Shown: in pieces, positions 25,126 to 33,103 of the stretch
Layout: each line of letters opens with the position of its first letter
How positions within the stretch are numbered: position 1 is the first letter of the stretch
From: Bacillota bacterium
GTDB taxonomy: Bacteria; Bacillota; Clostridia; Oscillospirales; Acutalibacteraceae
Reading direction: 5' to 3'
Assembly (NCBI GenBank): GCA_029008595.1
Contig: JAQXJH010000050.1
Coordinates: 1-34,392 of the forward strand
Length of the DNA: 34,392 nucleotides
Notes under the pieces: generated by a model
Told to the model about the DNA's origin: nothing
Databases searched by the model: none
What the model saw: only the letters and a program-made list of their open reading frames with translations
Translations under genes and position numbers: made by a program

Positions 25126-27720
25126 ATGAAGCTTTTGATTCTGGACGGCAACAGCATTCTGAACCGCGCCTTTTACGGCATCAAGCTGCTGACCACACGC
25201 GACGGACAATTCACCAATGCCGTATACGGCTTTTTCACCATGCTGCAGAGGCTTCTGGACGAAACGAAGCCCGACCACGTTGCCGCCGCCTTCGACCTGA
25301 AGGCTCCCACCTTCCGTCACAAGGCGTATGCGGGCTACAAGGCGCAGCGGAAGGGGATGCCGCCCGAGCTTGCCCAGCAGCTGCCGGTCGTCAAGGAGCT
25401 TCTGCAGCTGCTCGGCTACCGCATTGTGGAATGCGAAGGCTATGAGGCAGACGATATTCTGGGAACTCTGGCGCGCGCCTGCCGGGAGCAGGGCTGCGAA
25501 TGCGTGATCGCGACCGGAGACCGCGACAGTCTGCAGCTGGTCGCTCCCGGCGTGACCGTCCGCATTGCCGCCACCAAAATGGGCAGGCCGGAGGTCACGC
25601 TCTACGACGGCGACGCCATCCGCGAGACATACGGTCTGGAACCGAAGCAGCTGATCGACGTCAAGGCGCTGCAGGGGGATTCCAGCGACAATATTCCCGG
25701 CGTTCCCGGCATCGGCCAGAAGGGCGCGCTCGCTCTGGTGCAGCAGTTCGGTTCGCTGGACGAAATTTATGCACACCTCGATTCGCCCGACCTGCGCGAC
25801 AGTATGCGCAAAAAACTGACCGAGGGCAGGGAAAGCGCTTACCTGAGCCGCATGCTCGGAACCATCTGCACCGAAGCCCCCATCGATACCGAAATTACAC
25901 ATTACGCCGTTGCACCGGCGCATTCCGGCGAAGCCGCGCGGCTGCTTGCAAAGCTGGAATGCTTTTCGCTGATCGACCGGCTCGGCCTGCACGGCGCTGC
26001 AGCTGCGGAGGCTCCCGCTGCGGAAGCTCCGGCTGCACATTGGAAAACCGAAATCTGCAAGGATCTGCCGGCGCTGCTCAAAGCGCTGCGCAGCGAACAA
26101 AAGATCTGCTTTCTGGCGGAGTTTTCCGGCGGCCGCATCTCCCTGCTCCGGATTGCGCAGGGGAACACCGTCTGGCAGATTCCTGCCGGTTCCGCCGGCT
26201 TTGACGGCTTTCTGGCCGAATGGACGGCAGACGGTTCCCTGACAAAGATCACGCACGACATCAAACCGTTTTACGCCGCGCTGGAAACGGCCGGGCTGCC
26301 CTGCGCCGGCCGTGTATTCGACACCGCGCTGGCGGCGTATCTTCTGAATCCTTCGGCCAGCGGATACGAGCTTCTGAAGCTTGCCGAACAGGAGAATCTG
26401 CTGCCCGCGCTGCCGGAGGACGCTTCTCCCGCCGACCGTTCGGCCGCCGCGCTGCCTGCGCTGAGCGAAAAACTGGCGTCCGGGATCGCGCAGAACGACC
26501 AGCAGGAGCTGCTGGAAAAAATCGAGCTTCCTCTGGCGCGTGTTCTCGCGGAGATGGAGCTTGCCGGGTTCGAGGTGGACGGCGACGGCGTTGCGCAGTA
26601 CGGCGAAGTGCTCGCGCTGCAGATCGACCTTCTGCAGAAACAGATCTATGAAAGCGTCGGCTATGAATTCAATATCAATTCTCCCAAACAGCTCGGCGAA
26701 GCGCTGTTTGAAAAGCTTGCCCTGCCCTGCGGGAAAAAAACAAAAACCGGCTATTCCACCAGCGCCGAAATTCTGGAAAACCTTCGCGATGAGCATCCCG
26801 CCGTGGCGGCGATTCTGGAATACCGCACGCTTTCCAAGCTGAAATCGACCTACTGCGACGGCCTGACGAAGGTGATCGCCGCCGACGGACGGATCCATTC
26901 CAGCTTTAACCAGACCGAGACACGCACCGGGCGCATCAGTTCCACGGAGCCGAACCTGCAGAACATTCCAACCCGCACCGACGTGGGACGGGAGCTTCGC
27001 CGCTTTTTCTGTGCTCAGCGCGGCTGGACGCTGATCGACGCCGACTACTCACAGATCGAGCTGCGCGTTCTGGCGCATGTGGCGAACGACAAAGCCATGA
27101 TCGACGCGTTTCTCAATCATGAGGATATCCACCGCACCACGGCTTCGCAGGTGTTCAATCTGCCGCCGGAGCTGATCACGCCGCTGCTGCGCTCCCGCGC
27201 CAAAGCGGTCAATTTCGGCATCGTTTACGGGATCGGCGCGTTTTCGCTCGCCAAGGACATTCACGTTTCCCGCGCGGAGGCCGATGCCTATATCAAAGGT
27301 TACATGGCGCATTACACCGGCGTTGCGGAATATATGCAGCGCGTTGTGGAGGACGCAAAAGAGAAAGGCTACGCCGAAACCATGTTCGGGCGGCGGCGCT
27401 ACCTTCCGGAGCTTGCCTCCTCCAATTTCAATCTGCGCAGCTTCGGCGAGCGGGTCGCGCGCAATATGCCGATCCAGGGAACCGCGGCCGATATCATCAA
27501 GATCGCCATGATCCGCGTCAGCGACCGTCTCCGGGAAGAAAAGCTCCGTTCCCGCCTGATCCTGCAGGTGCACGACGAACTGATCGTGGAAGCGCCGGAG
27601 GAAGAAGCCGTTCATGCGGCGGAGATCCTGCAGACGGAGATGGAACACGCCGTGGAGCTTGCCGTTCCGCTTACCGTGGACGTTCATCTCGGAAAAACAT
27701 GGTTTGAAACCAAAGAATAA
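25126..27720 (+). CDS. polA: DNA polymerase I
   Basis: 864 residues from ATG 25126 (MKLLILDGNSILNRAFYGI); the frame is open further upstream but through the promoter leader. AAAGGA lies 13 bases upstream, a long spacing. The order is: a 5' nuclease domain (1-about 288) with YEADDILGTLA and GDSSDNIPGVPGIGQKGA; an Ala/Glu/Pro linker (about 290-304); a degenerate 3'-5' exonuclease-like domain; and a family-A polymerase domain. That domain has motif A DADYSQIELR (638-647), motif B RSRAKAVNFGIVYG, and motif C VHDE (815-818). The exonuclease Asp-x-Glu motif reads LAEF and the Asn-x3-Phe-Asp motif reads HDIKPFY, so proofreading is probably lost, as in Bacillus Pol I. It fills gaps and removes Okazaki primers. 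Confidence 0.97.
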   Translation: MKLLILDGNSILNRAFYGIKLLTTRDGQFTNAVYGFFTMLQRLLDETKPDHVAAAFDLKAPTFRHKAYAGYKAQRKGMPPELAQQLPVVKELLQLLGYRIVECEGYEADDILGTLARACREQGCECVIATGDRDSLQLVAPGVTVRIAATKMGRPEVTLYDGDAIRETYGLEPKQLIDVKALQGDSSDNIPGVPGIGQKGALALVQQFGSLDEIYAHLDSPDLRDSMRKKLTEGRESAYLSRMLGTICTEAPIDTEITHYAVAPAHSGEAARLLAKLECFSLIDRLGLHGAAAAEAPAAEAPAAHWKTEICKDLPALLKALRSEQKICFLAEFSGGRISLLRIAQGNTVWQIPAGSAGFDGFLAEWTADGSLTKITHDIKPFYAALETAGLPCAGRVFDTALAAYLLNPSASGYELLKLAEQENLLPALPEDASPADRSAAALPALSEKLASGIAQNDQQELLEKIELPLARVLAEMELAGFEVDGDGVAQYGEVLALQIDLLQKQIYESVGYEFNINSPKQLGEALFEKLALPCGKKTKTGYSTSAEILENLRDEHPAVAAILEYRTLSKLKSTYCDGLTKVIAADGRIHSSFNQTETRTGRISSTEPNLQNIPTRTDVGRELRRFFCAQRGWTLIDADYSQIELRVLAHVANDKAMIDAFLNHEDIHRTTASQVFNLPPELITPLLRSRAKAVNFGIVYGIGAFSLAKDIHVSRAEADAYIKGYMAHYTGVAEYMQRVVEDAKEKGYAETMFGRRRYLPELASSNFNLRSFGERVARNMPIQGTAADIIKIAMIRVSDRLREEKLRSRLILQVHDELIVEAPEEEAVHAAEILQTEMEHAVELAVPLTVDVHLGKTWFETKE

Positions 27721-27828
27721 CCGATTATTTTTTTCGCCGGCGGATAGACGCGGCCTTTTCGGCATATACTACCACCGCACAGGCAGAATATTTTTCTCTG
27801 TGCGCACAGAACCTGCAGGAAAGGACGC

Positions 27829-28047
27829 TTGAATGCCATGCTGGATAAAATTGTGCTGGTGCTTCTGATCATCGGCGGGATCAACTGGGGATCGATCGGA
27901 CTGTTTCAATTTGATATCGTGGCCTGGATCTGCGGCGGTTCCGGCAATATTGTCGCCCGCATTATCTACACGATCGTCGGTCTGGCAGCGGTGTGGTGCA
28001 TTTCGTTTCTGTTCCGTTCCAACAGCCCTGTCAACGACGACAAATAG
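27829..28047 (+). CDS. DUF378 small membrane protein
   Basis: 72 residues, starting at TTG 27829 (AGGA eight bases upstream) or at ATG 27838, which leaves 69. Two membrane helices are visible: IVLVLLIIGGINWGSIGLFQF and an IVARIIYTIVGLAAVWCISFLF segment, joined by a Gly-rich turn. NWGSIGLF is the signature of the DUF378/YuzA family, small bacterial membrane proteins of unknown function. It follows polA by 108 bp with a possible weak -10 (TATACT at 27765) between them, and is closed by the terminator at 28061-28108. Confidence 0.85.
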   Translation: MNAMLDKIVLVLLIIGGINWGSIGLFQFDIVAWICGGSGNIVARIIYTIVGLAAVWCISFLFRSNSPVNDDK

Positions 28048-28060
28048 GATCCCCTGCAGC

Positions 28061-28108
28061 AAAAAAGCAGCCTCCGGTCATCCGGAAGCTGCTTTCTGTT
28101 ATTTTTTC
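28061..28108. terminator. bidirectional terminator between DUF378 gene and ackA
   Basis: AAAGCAGCCTCCGG pairs with CCGGAAGCTGCTTT (one bulge/mismatch) around a four-base loop. TTTTTT follows on the - strand (for ackA) and CTGTTATTTTTTC on the + strand. The two genes converge here. Confidence 0.9.
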
Positions 28109-28119
28109 ATTTCTGCCGC

Positions 28120-29334
28120 TTATTTCTGCAGAACTTCCTGAGCCAGCGCCATCGTATCGCGCGCGATCAGCAGTTCTTCGTTGGTCGGGATCACAAAGAC
28201 CCTGACGGTGGAATCCGGGGTGGAAACCTCGGCTTCCTTGCCGTGAACCGTCGCGTTGTTCTTCTCCGTATCGATTTTCACACCCATGTACGAAAGATGC
28301 TCGCACACCTTTTCGCGGTAAAGCGGCTGGTTTTCGCCCACGCCGGCGGTGAAAACGATCGCATCGCAGCCGTCCAGCTCGGCAATATATCCGCCGACAA
28401 ACTTGGTCAGCTCCTGCGAAAGCATTCTCTGCGTCAGAATGGCGCGGGGATTGCCCGCGTGCGCCGCGTCGTCAATGTCGCGGTCGTCGCTGGAAAAGCC
28501 GGAAATACCAAGCATACCGGACTTTTTGTTCAGCAGATCGCTCATTTGCTTAGGGGACAGGCCCTCTTTTTCCGCAATAAAGGTAACGACCGACGGGTCG
28601 AGCGTACCGGTGCGGGTACCCATCATGAAGCCGTCAAGCGGCGTCAGACCCATGGAGGTATCGATTACCTTGCCGTGATCGATCGCCGTAACGGAAGAAC
28701 CGTTGCCCAGATGGCAGGTGATCATTTTCAGTTCGGAAAGCGGGCGCCCCATCAATTCCGCGCAGCGGGCGCTGACAAACCGGTGAGAGGTACCGTGGAA
28801 GCCGTAGCGGCGGACATGATATTTTTCATAATACTCGTACGGAACCGGATACAGGTATGCATAATCCGGCATCGTGGAATGGAACGCCGTATCGAACACC
28901 GCGACCTCCGGCACCTTTTCGCCGAAAACAGCGCGGCAGGCACGCAGACCCTGCGCGTTGGCCGGATTGTGCAGGGGCGCAAGATCGGAAAGCTCCTCGA
29001 TCTGTTCGATCACTTTGTCGTCAACCAGAACCGACTGGCTGAAGACCGAGCCGCCCTGCACCACGCGGTGACCGACGGCCGAGATCTCGGAGAAATCCTT
29101 GATGACGCCGTATTCGGGATCGAGCAGCGCATTCTTGATCTGCTCAAAAGCGACCATATGATCCTTCATCGGAACCTCTTTTTTCAGCACGCGGCCGTCC
29201 GCCGTCTTGTGCGTAAAGCGCCCGTCGATGCCGATGCGCTCACAGAGTCCCTTCGCCATCATTTTTTCACCGTTCATATCGATGAGCTGGTACTTCATCG
29301 AAGAACTGCCTGCGTTGATAACCAGAATCTTCAT
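28120..29334 (-). CDS. ackA: Acetate kinase
   Basis: 404 residues from ATG 29334, seven bases after AAGGAG. It interconverts acetyl phosphate plus ADP and acetate plus ATP, the substrate-level phosphorylation step of acetate fermentation. Seen: ILVINAGSSSMKYQL (phosphate-binding), HRVVQGG, VFDTAFHSTMPDYAY with the catalytic Asp, RRYGFHGTSHRFVS, the ATP-site HLGNGSSVTAI, DTSMGLTPLDGFMMGTRTGTLDP, VFTAGVGENQP and IPTNEELLIARDT. Length is typical. The usual partner pta is not adjacent. Divergent tmcAL is 146 bp away and the two promoters overlap (29413-29465). Confidence 0.98.
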   Translation of the reverse strand: MKILVINAGSSSMKYQLIDMNGEKMMAKGLCERIGIDGRFTHKTADGRVLKKEVPMKDHMVAFEQIKNALLDPEYGVIKDFSEISAVGHRVVQGGSVFSQSVLVDDKVIEQIEELSDLAPLHNPANAQGLRACRAVFGEKVPEVAVFDTAFHSTMPDYAYLYPVPYEYYEKYHVRRYGFHGTSHRFVSARCAELMGRPLSELKMITCHLGNGSSVTAIDHGKVIDTSMGLTPLDGFMMGTRTGTLDPSVVTFIAEKEGLSPKQMSDLLNKKSGMLGISGFSSDDRDIDDAAHAGNPRAILTQRMLSQELTKFVGGYIAELDGCDAIVFTAGVGENQPLYREKVCEHLSYMGVKIDTEKNNATVHGKEAEVSTPDSTVRVFVIPTNEELLIARDTMALAQEVLQK

Positions 29335-29412
29335 GATTTTTCTCCTTCTTTTTGAGAGCGTGCGCCTTGCCGGACGCACGCAGCCCTATCCTTGGTGATT
29401 TCCCGAATTCAG

Positions 29413-29441
29413 TTGAGAACACACCGTTATAGTATTATAAT
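29413..29441 (+). promoter_or_regulatory. promoter of tmcAL
   Basis: -35 TTGAGA (29413-29418), a 17-bp spacer and -10 TATAAT (29436-29441). The predicted start is near 29448, about 33 bases before the ATG. Confidence 0.85.
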
Positions 29442-29465
29442 AATATATGAAATCGGTATTTTCAA
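29437..29465 (-). promoter_or_regulatory. promoter of ackA
   Basis: On the - strand -35 TTGAAA (29460-29465), a 17-bp spacer and -10 TATTAT (29437-29442), with a predicted start near 29430. Its -10 covers the tmcAL -10 on the other strand. Confidence 0.7.
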
Positions 29466-29480
29466 GGAGTTTGAGTCGAA

Positions 29481-30710
29481 ATGTCACGTTTTGTGCATGT
29501 TTTCGGGGTAATCTGCGAATATAATCCGTTTCACAGCGGCCACCGGTTTCATCTGGAACAGACGAAACGGCAGGCGACCCACGTTGCCGCCGTGATGAGC
29601 GGCAGTTTTGTTCAGCGGGGGGAACCGGCTCTGCTGGACAAATGGACCCGCGCGCGCATGGCGCTGCAGAACGGGGCCGATCTCGTACTGGAGCTGCCGC
29701 TGCCCTGGGCAATGGCCGGCGCCGAGCGCTTTGCTGCCGGCGGAACGGCGATGGTTTCGGCGATGGGCTGTGCGGAAGCACTCAGCTTCGGCTGTGAACA
29801 CGGCAGCGCCGGTGATCTGCAGAAGACTGCGGCGGCGCTGCTTTCTCCCGGTTTCCGGGAAACGCTCCGCCCGCTGCTGGACGCCGGTCTTCCGTTCGCC
29901 GCCGCGCGCGAGGAAGCGGTCCGCCGCCGGTTCGGCGAAGAATGCGCCGCGCTGCTGCAGAATCCGAACGATATTCTGGCCGTGGAATACGCAAAGGCGA
30001 TCCTCCGTTCCGGCGCGAAGCTCGCCCTGTTCCCGGTGCGCAGATCCGGCTGCCCGCACGACGGCAGCGGACTGCATCCCGAAAACCGCCTGCCCACGGG
30101 AGAACCCGCCGCTTCCGCCTCTGCCCTGCGCGAGGCGCTGCGAAACAATGAGGATGTTTCCGAATTTGTGCCGCCGGGCTGCCGTGCTCCGCTGCAGCAG
30201 GCCGCAGAAGAGCTTCGCCTTTCCGGCGGAATGGAACCGCTGACGCGCGCGGTTCTGGCAAGGCTCCGCACCATGCCGGAAGCGGAAGCCGCCGCTCTGC
30301 CGGACGTCAGCGAAGGGCTGCACAACCGGCTGCTTGCCGCAGCGCGCTGCGCCGATTCGCTCCCGGCGCTTTACGCCGCCGCAAAAACCAAGCGCTACAG
30401 CCACGCCCGCATCCGCCGCGCCGCAGCAGCCGCTCTGCTTGGCCTGCACGAAGAGGACTGCACCGGCACACCGCCCTATCTGCGCGTTCTCGGGCTGAAC
30501 CGCCGCGGGCAGGAGATCCTTCGCCGGATGAAGCAGACCGCCTCGCTGCCGGTCATCCTTCGTCCAACGGAAATTCTGCGTCTGGATCAACGCGCACAGC
30601 GCGTCTTTTCTCTGGAATGCGCCGCGACCGACCTCTGGGCGCTTTCCACCGGCAGGATCCTGCCCGCCGGGCTGGATCTTTCCACGCCGGTGGTCACAGA
30701 GAATCTCTGA
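29481..30710 (+). CDS. tmcAL: tRNA(Met) cytidine acetate ligase
   Basis: 409 residues. The start VFGVICEYNPFHSGHRFHLE holds the HxGH-type nucleotidyltransferase motif (His18, His21). MSGSFVQRGEPALLDKWTRA, GADLVLELPLPWA and NDILAVEYAKAI complete the TmcAL (YlbM) pattern, and the C-terminal half is helical. TmcAL activates acetate with ATP and transfers it to C34 of elongator tRNA(Met), making N4-acetylcytidine so that AUG, not AUA, is read. The ATG follows AAGGAG by 11 bases. It diverges from ackA, whose reaction yields the acetate that TmcAL consumes; the shared promoter makes the link of interest but proves nothing. A hairpin terminator follows at 30828. Confidence 0.95.
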   Translation: MSRFVHVFGVICEYNPFHSGHRFHLEQTKRQATHVAAVMSGSFVQRGEPALLDKWTRARMALQNGADLVLELPLPWAMAGAERFAAGGTAMVSAMGCAEALSFGCEHGSAGDLQKTAAALLSPGFRETLRPLLDAGLPFAAAREEAVRRRFGEECAALLQNPNDILAVEYAKAILRSGAKLALFPVRRSGCPHDGSGLHPENRLPTGEPAASASALREALRNNEDVSEFVPPGCRAPLQQAAEELRLSGGMEPLTRAVLARLRTMPEAEAAALPDVSEGLHNRLLAAARCADSLPALYAAAKTKRYSHARIRRAAAAALLGLHEEDCTGTPPYLRVLGLNRRGQEILRRMKQTASLPVILRPTEILRLDQRAQRVFSLECAATDLWALSTGRILPAGLDLSTPVVTENL

Positions 30711-30827
30711 CGTTCATTCCTGCACGACCTGCATTGCGATCTCCCCCCAGCGGGTCAGCCGGGAGGGATCGTGCCGGACGCAGCAGCCGTAACCTGCATC
30801 ACCGGACAATAAAATCAGGATAAAAAT

Positions 30828-30863
30828 CAAAGGGAAAGGCAAGGCGTACTTGTCTTTCCCTTT
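30828..30863. terminator. terminator after tmcAL
   Basis: AAAGGGAAAGGCAAG pairs with CTTGTCTTTCCCTTT (one mismatch) around a short loop. ATCGTGTGTTT follows on the + strand and GATTTTTATCC on the - strand, so it may also serve the surface-protein fragment. The rest of 30711-30907 holds no convincing gene. Confidence 0.75.
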
Positions 30864-30907
30864 ATCGTGTGTTTCAGACAGGCAAGAGCTTTAGGACCTT
30901 TCCGGGG

Positions 30908-31342
30908 TTACTCGCTGCGTCTGCGCTGCTCAATCATAACGCTGCCGGCTGCAGCAAACGCAAGCACAAGGAACGCGATCATAAGCCATATCGAAGAATT
31001 TGCACCGGTTGCCGGTATATTCTGGCCGCCGGAAGCCGTTCCGGGCTGACCGCCCTGCGAAGGCGTTTCAGAAGAACCGCTTTCCGGAGGAGGTGTCTCT
31101 GACCCGCCGCCCGTGCGGACTGTAACTGTAAAGGAGCCCTGTACGCCGGTATCGTCACCGGAGACTGCAATAACAGTCAGAGAAGCAGCTGTTTCATCTC
31201 TTCCCACAGACAGCAGACCGTTTTCAGAGATGGTTGTATTCGTTGAAGCGGCACCTTCTACACGCCAGAAAACATGCTGGGTAACATTGCTTCCGGTAAC
31301 CTCTGCACTCATCTGCAGAGTCTCTCCCGGTTTCACTTGCAA
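30908..31342 (-). pseudogene. cell-wall-anchored surface protein, 5'-truncated
   Basis: About 144 residues that look like only the C-terminal end of a surface protein. LQVKPGETLQMSAEVTG through SFTVTVRT is one bacterial Ig-like (Big_2-like) domain, with VFWRVEG, TTISENGLLSV and LTVIAVS. A Pro/Ser/Gly-rich linker follows, then the sorting signal IPATG, a hydrophobic segment (WLMIAFLVLAFAAAGSVMI) and the charged tail EQRRRSE. There is no signal peptide or ribosome site; the nominal TTG start is inside the Ig strand and an in-frame stop lies eight codons upstream. The gene is therefore cut at about 31,343, exactly where the fragment on the other strand begins. The sorting motif could be read by a sortase such as the class B enzyme at 21026-22069, but that is inference. 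Confidence 0.75.
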
Positions 31343-31983
31343 AGGTCTTCCCCGACAAAAACTTTACAGATTGTGTGACGTATCTGAAGCCCTGGAAAGC
31401 TGAAAACGGCAAAACCTATCGTTTTTCGACCCTGACGCATTGGGCGGAAAGCTATATCAGCGGCAATTGTGACGATGCCAAGCGCGACCGCATTCTGGCA
31501 TTTTACGATTACATGCTTGGCGATGGCCTGACTGCTATGCGTTTTGGCGAAGAAGGCAAGGATTACACGAAAAACGGCGACCAGATCACCATCACCCGTC
31601 CGAAGGACGAAACCGGCAACTTTGTTCCGATCCAGTCTCTGCATCCGCAGCTTGTTAACCTGAAAAATGTGTTCACATGGGACGGCGACTTCCATGTGGT
31701 AGACCCCTCTGCGAACCAGACAGCTCAGGCGATGGAGCGGGAGTATGTTGATTGGCTGCGCGCCAATACCGAAACCGTAGAAACCAATTTTGCTCTTACC
31801 TATATGACGTATGACAACCGCGACAAAACGATTTCGGATCCCTCCGATGAAATGATCAAGGTTGTTATGAGTGATGACGCCGAGCAGGCTTATGATACCA
31901 TGATCGCTACATTAAAGGCTAACGGTTATGACGACGCGATCGCAAGCTTTAACGCTGCCGCGAAAGAAGCCGGAATTGAATAA
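31339..31983 (+). pseudogene. ABC-transporter extracellular solute-binding protein, 5'-truncated
   Basis: About 214 residues, the C-terminal part of a family-1 (sugar-type) extracellular binding protein. Seen: KVFPDKNFTDCVTYLKPW, ILAFYDYMLGDGLTAMRFGEEGKDYTKNGDQITI and a helical end with QAYDTMIATLKANGYDDAIASFNAAAKEAGIE. Homologous proteins are 500 residues or more and are lipoproteins; here no start, signal peptide or N-lobe exists, and the frame is closed at 31297. A GTG at 31375 is the first possible start but has no ribosome site. The homology begins at about 31,340, head to head with the truncated surface-protein gene. Base composition is lower in GC than the region to the left. A good terminator follows, so the 3' end is original. 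Confidence 0.75.
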
Positions 31984-32010
31984 TTTTTAAGACCCGTTTC
32001 CAAATTTATA

Positions 32011-32060
32011 AAAGCCCGCGGTATTCAGGCAATTCAACGCCTGGATATCGCGGGCTTTTT
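32011..32060. terminator. bidirectional terminator
   Basis: AAAGCCCGCGGTATTCAGGC pairs with GCCTGGATATCGCGGGCTTT (two mismatches), with TTTTTG following on the + strand and TTTTATAAATTT on the - strand. It lies between the binding-protein fragment and the convergent Fe-S protein gene. Confidence 0.9.
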
Positions 32061-32124
32061 GACGGATGCTTTTTGTAATCCGAAAAATCATTCGGCCAGA
32101 ACAAAAAAACTGAAGATCCAATCT

Positions 32125-32817
32125 TTAATTGAATACTCTTCCGTCGGTTGAAATGGTAACCACCTGCCACGGAATGTATTTTCCACTTATCTGAAGCGCA
32201 CGCCTGACGGCATTTTCAAGACCGCCGCAGCATGGCACCTCCATACGGACAACGGTTACACTTTTGATATCGTTCGCCGAAATGATTTGTGCCAGCTTGT
32301 CGGCATAGTCTCCCTCATCCAGCTTCGGGCAGCCGATCAGCGTGATGTGATCCCGGATAAATTCCTGATGGAAATTTCCGTAGGCAAACGCCGTACAGTC
32401 GGCGGCAATGAGAAGATTGGAGCCGGAAAAATACGGCGCGTTGACCGGCACAAGCTTAATTTGGACGGGCCACTGCGAAAGCTGACTGGCAGCCGCCCCG
32501 GCACGACGGGCCGGAGCTTCGCGGCGGATCGCTTTTGACTGCATTCCGGGGCATCCGCAAGGAAGCGCTCCGTGAGCTTTTACGACTTTTGCCGCACGGA
32601 CCGCTGCTTCATTGTAGGCAGGCGCCTCCCGTTCCTCAAAAGAAATCGCATGTGTCGGACAAGCGGGAAGGCAATCGCCGAGTCCATCGCAGTAATCCTC
32701 GCGCATCAGCTTTGCCTTGCCGTCGATCATTTCAATGGCGCCCTCGTGGCAGGCTGCGGCACATGCACCACAGCCGCTGCATTTTTCCTCATCGATCTTA
32801 ATTATTTTTCTGAACAT
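32125..32817 (-). CDS. 4Fe-4S ferredoxin-domain protein
   Basis: 230 residues; the ATG has GGAGG eight bases upstream. The N-terminus is a two-cluster ferredoxin domain. The first site, Cys13-x2-Cys16-x2-Cys19-x3-Cys23 (CSGCGACAAACHEGAI), is complete. The second, Cys43-x5-Cys49-x3-Cys53-Pro (CDGLGDCLPACP), has only three cysteines. More cysteines follow: PCGCPG (87, 89), AADCTAF, IGCPKLDEG and PCCGGLE. The C-terminal 120 residues (LLIAADCTAFAYGNFHQEF, VTVVRMEVPCCGGLE) form a domain of unknown role. Such proteins occur in anaerobes beside a Crp/Fnr regulator and often the hybrid-cluster protein Hcp, suggesting a redox or nitrosative-stress task; hcp is not in view. It diverges from the Crp/Fnr gene across the 275-bp element, which supplies its promoter. 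Confidence 0.88.
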   Translation of the reverse strand: MFRKIIKIDEEKCSGCGACAAACHEGAIEMIDGKAKLMREDYCDGLGDCLPACPTHAISFEEREAPAYNEAAVRAAKVVKAHGALPCGCPGMQSKAIRREAPARRAGAAASQLSQWPVQIKLVPVNAPYFSGSNLLIAADCTAFAYGNFHQEFIRDHITLIGCPKLDEGDYADKLAQIISANDIKSVTVVRMEVPCCGGLENAVRRALQISGKYIPWQVVTISTDGRVFN

Positions 32818-32856
32818 TGTTTGTTCCTCCGGTTTGTTTATTGATATGATAAGCCG

Positions 32857-32885
32857 ATTATACTATAATCGACCCAGGCTGTCGA
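32857..32885 (-). promoter_or_regulatory. outward promoter, left end of element, for the Fe-S protein gene
   Basis: On the - strand -35 TCGACA (32880-32885), a 17-bp spacer and -10 TATAAT (32857-32862). The predicted start near 32850 leaves a 33-base leader before ATG 32817. Confidence 0.75.
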
Positions 32886-33074
32886 AAAAGTCCGCTTTGG
32901 CGCCCCTTGTCAGGGGAGCTGTCTGCGCAGCAGACTGAGGGGTAGTCAGAAAAGGCTTTATTACAGCATTTTCTCTCCCTCCGTCACGGCTACCGTCTCG
33001 GTCGGTGCTGTTGCTTTGCAACGGTGTCCACCGGACACCCGCGCCCTCGTCAGAAGGAGGCAAAATACGGTTTA

Positions 33075-33103
33075 TCGACACTCTCAGCCGATTATACTAT
33101 AAT
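33075..33103 (+). promoter_or_regulatory. outward promoter, right end of element, for the Crp/Fnr gene
   Basis: -35 TCGACA (33075-33080), a 17-bp spacer and -10 TATAAT (33098-33103): the mirror image of the promoter at the left end. The predicted start is near 33110. Confidence 0.75.

Noticed and set aside
25990-26040. Short tandem GCTGCGGAGGCTCC-like repeat
   Set aside because: It encodes the AEAPA linker inside polA in frame, so it is a protein-linker repeat and not a separate DNA element.
30719-30830. Short - strand reading frame between the tmcAL terminator and the tmcAL stop, ending with residues like RLTRWGEIAMQVVQE
   Set aside because: It starts inside the terminator hairpin, has no ribosome site and is under 40 residues; it could be a gene remnant but cannot be supported.
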